From Chromatiaceae bacterium (GTDB lineage Bacteria > Pseudomonadota > Gammaproteobacteria > Chromatiales > Chromatiaceae), in contig JAEHCY010000350.1 of the NCBI GenBank assembly GCA_016880695.1, forward strand, positions 1 through 5,781: a DNA stretch of 5,781 bases. Direction: 5' to 3'. Positions 5,409 through 5,781 of the stretch are shown piece by piece. A program made the position numbers and the translations under genes. How positions within the stretch are numbered: position 1 is the first letter of the stretch; each line of letters starts with the position of its first letter. Under the pieces are notes generated by a model that was given only the letters and a program-made list of their open reading frames with translations, was not told the DNA's origin and did no database searches.

Positions 5409-5781
5409 ATGGCATTGACGAAATGCGGTGAGTGTGGGGCGCAAATCAGCACCAAGGCGGCAGCATGTCAAAAATGCGGTGCAGTTCCGAAGAAGAAGAC
5501 ATCTCTTCTTACTTGGCTCGTGGTCGCATTCATCGGCTTCGGGGTGCTTGGCTCCATCATAGGCAAAAATGGTGGCTCCGGCACTTCTTCTCCGGCGCCA
5601 GCGAACCCAGAAGACGCCGCACTCGCAGCTACAAAACTGGAGTTCACTTGGGAAAAAGCTGGCTTCGATAACATCATGCAGGGTAACTTCATAATTACCA
5701 ACGGCAGCCAATACACAATCAAAGACATCACCATCGAGTGCACGCACTTTGCAAAGAGTGGTACCCGGATTGATAGCAACA
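5409..5781 (+). CDS. Zinc-ribbon, single-transmembrane protein (3' end outside window)
   Basis: This frame is open from an ATG at 5409 to the right edge (124 residues visible), so the stop lies outside. A strong Shine-Dalgarno GGAGGGAG (5399-5406) just before the ATG supports the start. Residues 1-27 hold two Cys pairs (CGEC at 6-9 and CQKC at 20-23), a CX2C-X10-CX2C zinc ribbon. A Lys cluster (28-30) is followed by a hydrophobic helix (about 31-53, LLTWLVVAFIGFGVLGSII), then a Gly/Ser/Pro/Ala-rich linker (56-66). After that comes a beta-rich domain start (LEFTWEKAGFDNIMQGNFI, ITNGSQYTIKDITIEC). The order fits a membrane-anchored protein with a cytoplasmic zinc ribbon and an external domain of unknown role. 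Its codons are richer in A/T-containing choices (AAA, GAA, ATA) than the nir genes, and nothing in it relates to denitrification. I do not recognise a named gene. It starts 39 bp after nirJ with no clear terminator between them, so read-through is possible. Confidence 0.8.
   Translation, partial: MALTKCGECGAQISTKAAACQKCGAVPKKKTSLLTWLVVAFIGFGVLGSIIGKNGGSGTSSPAPANPEDAALAATKLEFTWEKAGFDNIMQGNFIITNGSQYTIKDITIECTHFAKSGTRIDSN

Noticed and set aside
1..5781. CRISPR arrays, tRNA or rRNA genes, insertion sequences
   Set aside because: I saw no repeat-spacer pattern, no tRNA or rRNA-like segment and no transposase motif on either strand.

Overview
The window holds most of a heme d1 biosynthesis operon (nirC-nirF-nirD-nirL-nirGH-nirJ), the pathway that makes the special heme of cytochrome cd1 nitrite reductase. 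It is read left to right and sits about 200 bp to the right of what looks like a chromosomal dif site. Base composition is GC-rich. The dif site is very close to the E. coli sequence, the control site is FNR/DNR-type, and the partial left-edge gene resembles YgfX. Together these suggest a denitrifying proteobacterium, most likely gamma or possibly beta. I cannot name the genus.

Layout. Bases 2-262 are the 3' end of a gene whose product resembles the C-terminal half of the YgfX/CptA family. Bases 263-553 carry no convincing gene. They hold a 28-bp dif-like XerC/XerD site (314-341, 25 of 28 matches to E. coli dif as I recall it), a 13-bp imperfect tandem repeat (349-374) and a perfect TTGAT-N4-ATCAA box (470-483). 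Bases 554-5369 are six tightly packed genes: nirC (small cytochrome c), nirF (beta-propeller), nirD, nirL and a fused nirG-nirH (siroheme decarboxylase subunits), and nirJ (radical SAM). Junctions are overlapping or a few bases apart until nirJ, which has its own Shine-Dalgarno sequence after a 34-bp gap. From 5409 to the right edge is the start of a different gene, a zinc-ribbon plus transmembrane-helix protein that runs out of the window.

How the genes work together. From established knowledge of the pathway, NirD/NirL/NirG/NirH decarboxylate siroheme to 12,18-didecarboxysiroheme. NirJ then replaces two propionate side chains with oxo groups. NirF acts on late intermediates in the periplasm, and NirC is a small redox partner there. 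The structural gene nirS, the methyltransferase nirE and the late dehydrogenase nirN are absent here. On the right side an unrelated gene follows nirJ directly, so these genes must lie elsewhere if the pathway is complete. The FNR/DNR box predicts induction under low oxygen and/or nitric oxide.

The biochemistry is a known pathway. The least ordinary points are the dif site beside the operon promoter, three FtsK-type KOPS octamers inside nirJ that all point at dif, and the mixed split/fused state of the decarboxylase genes (D and L separate, G and H fused).
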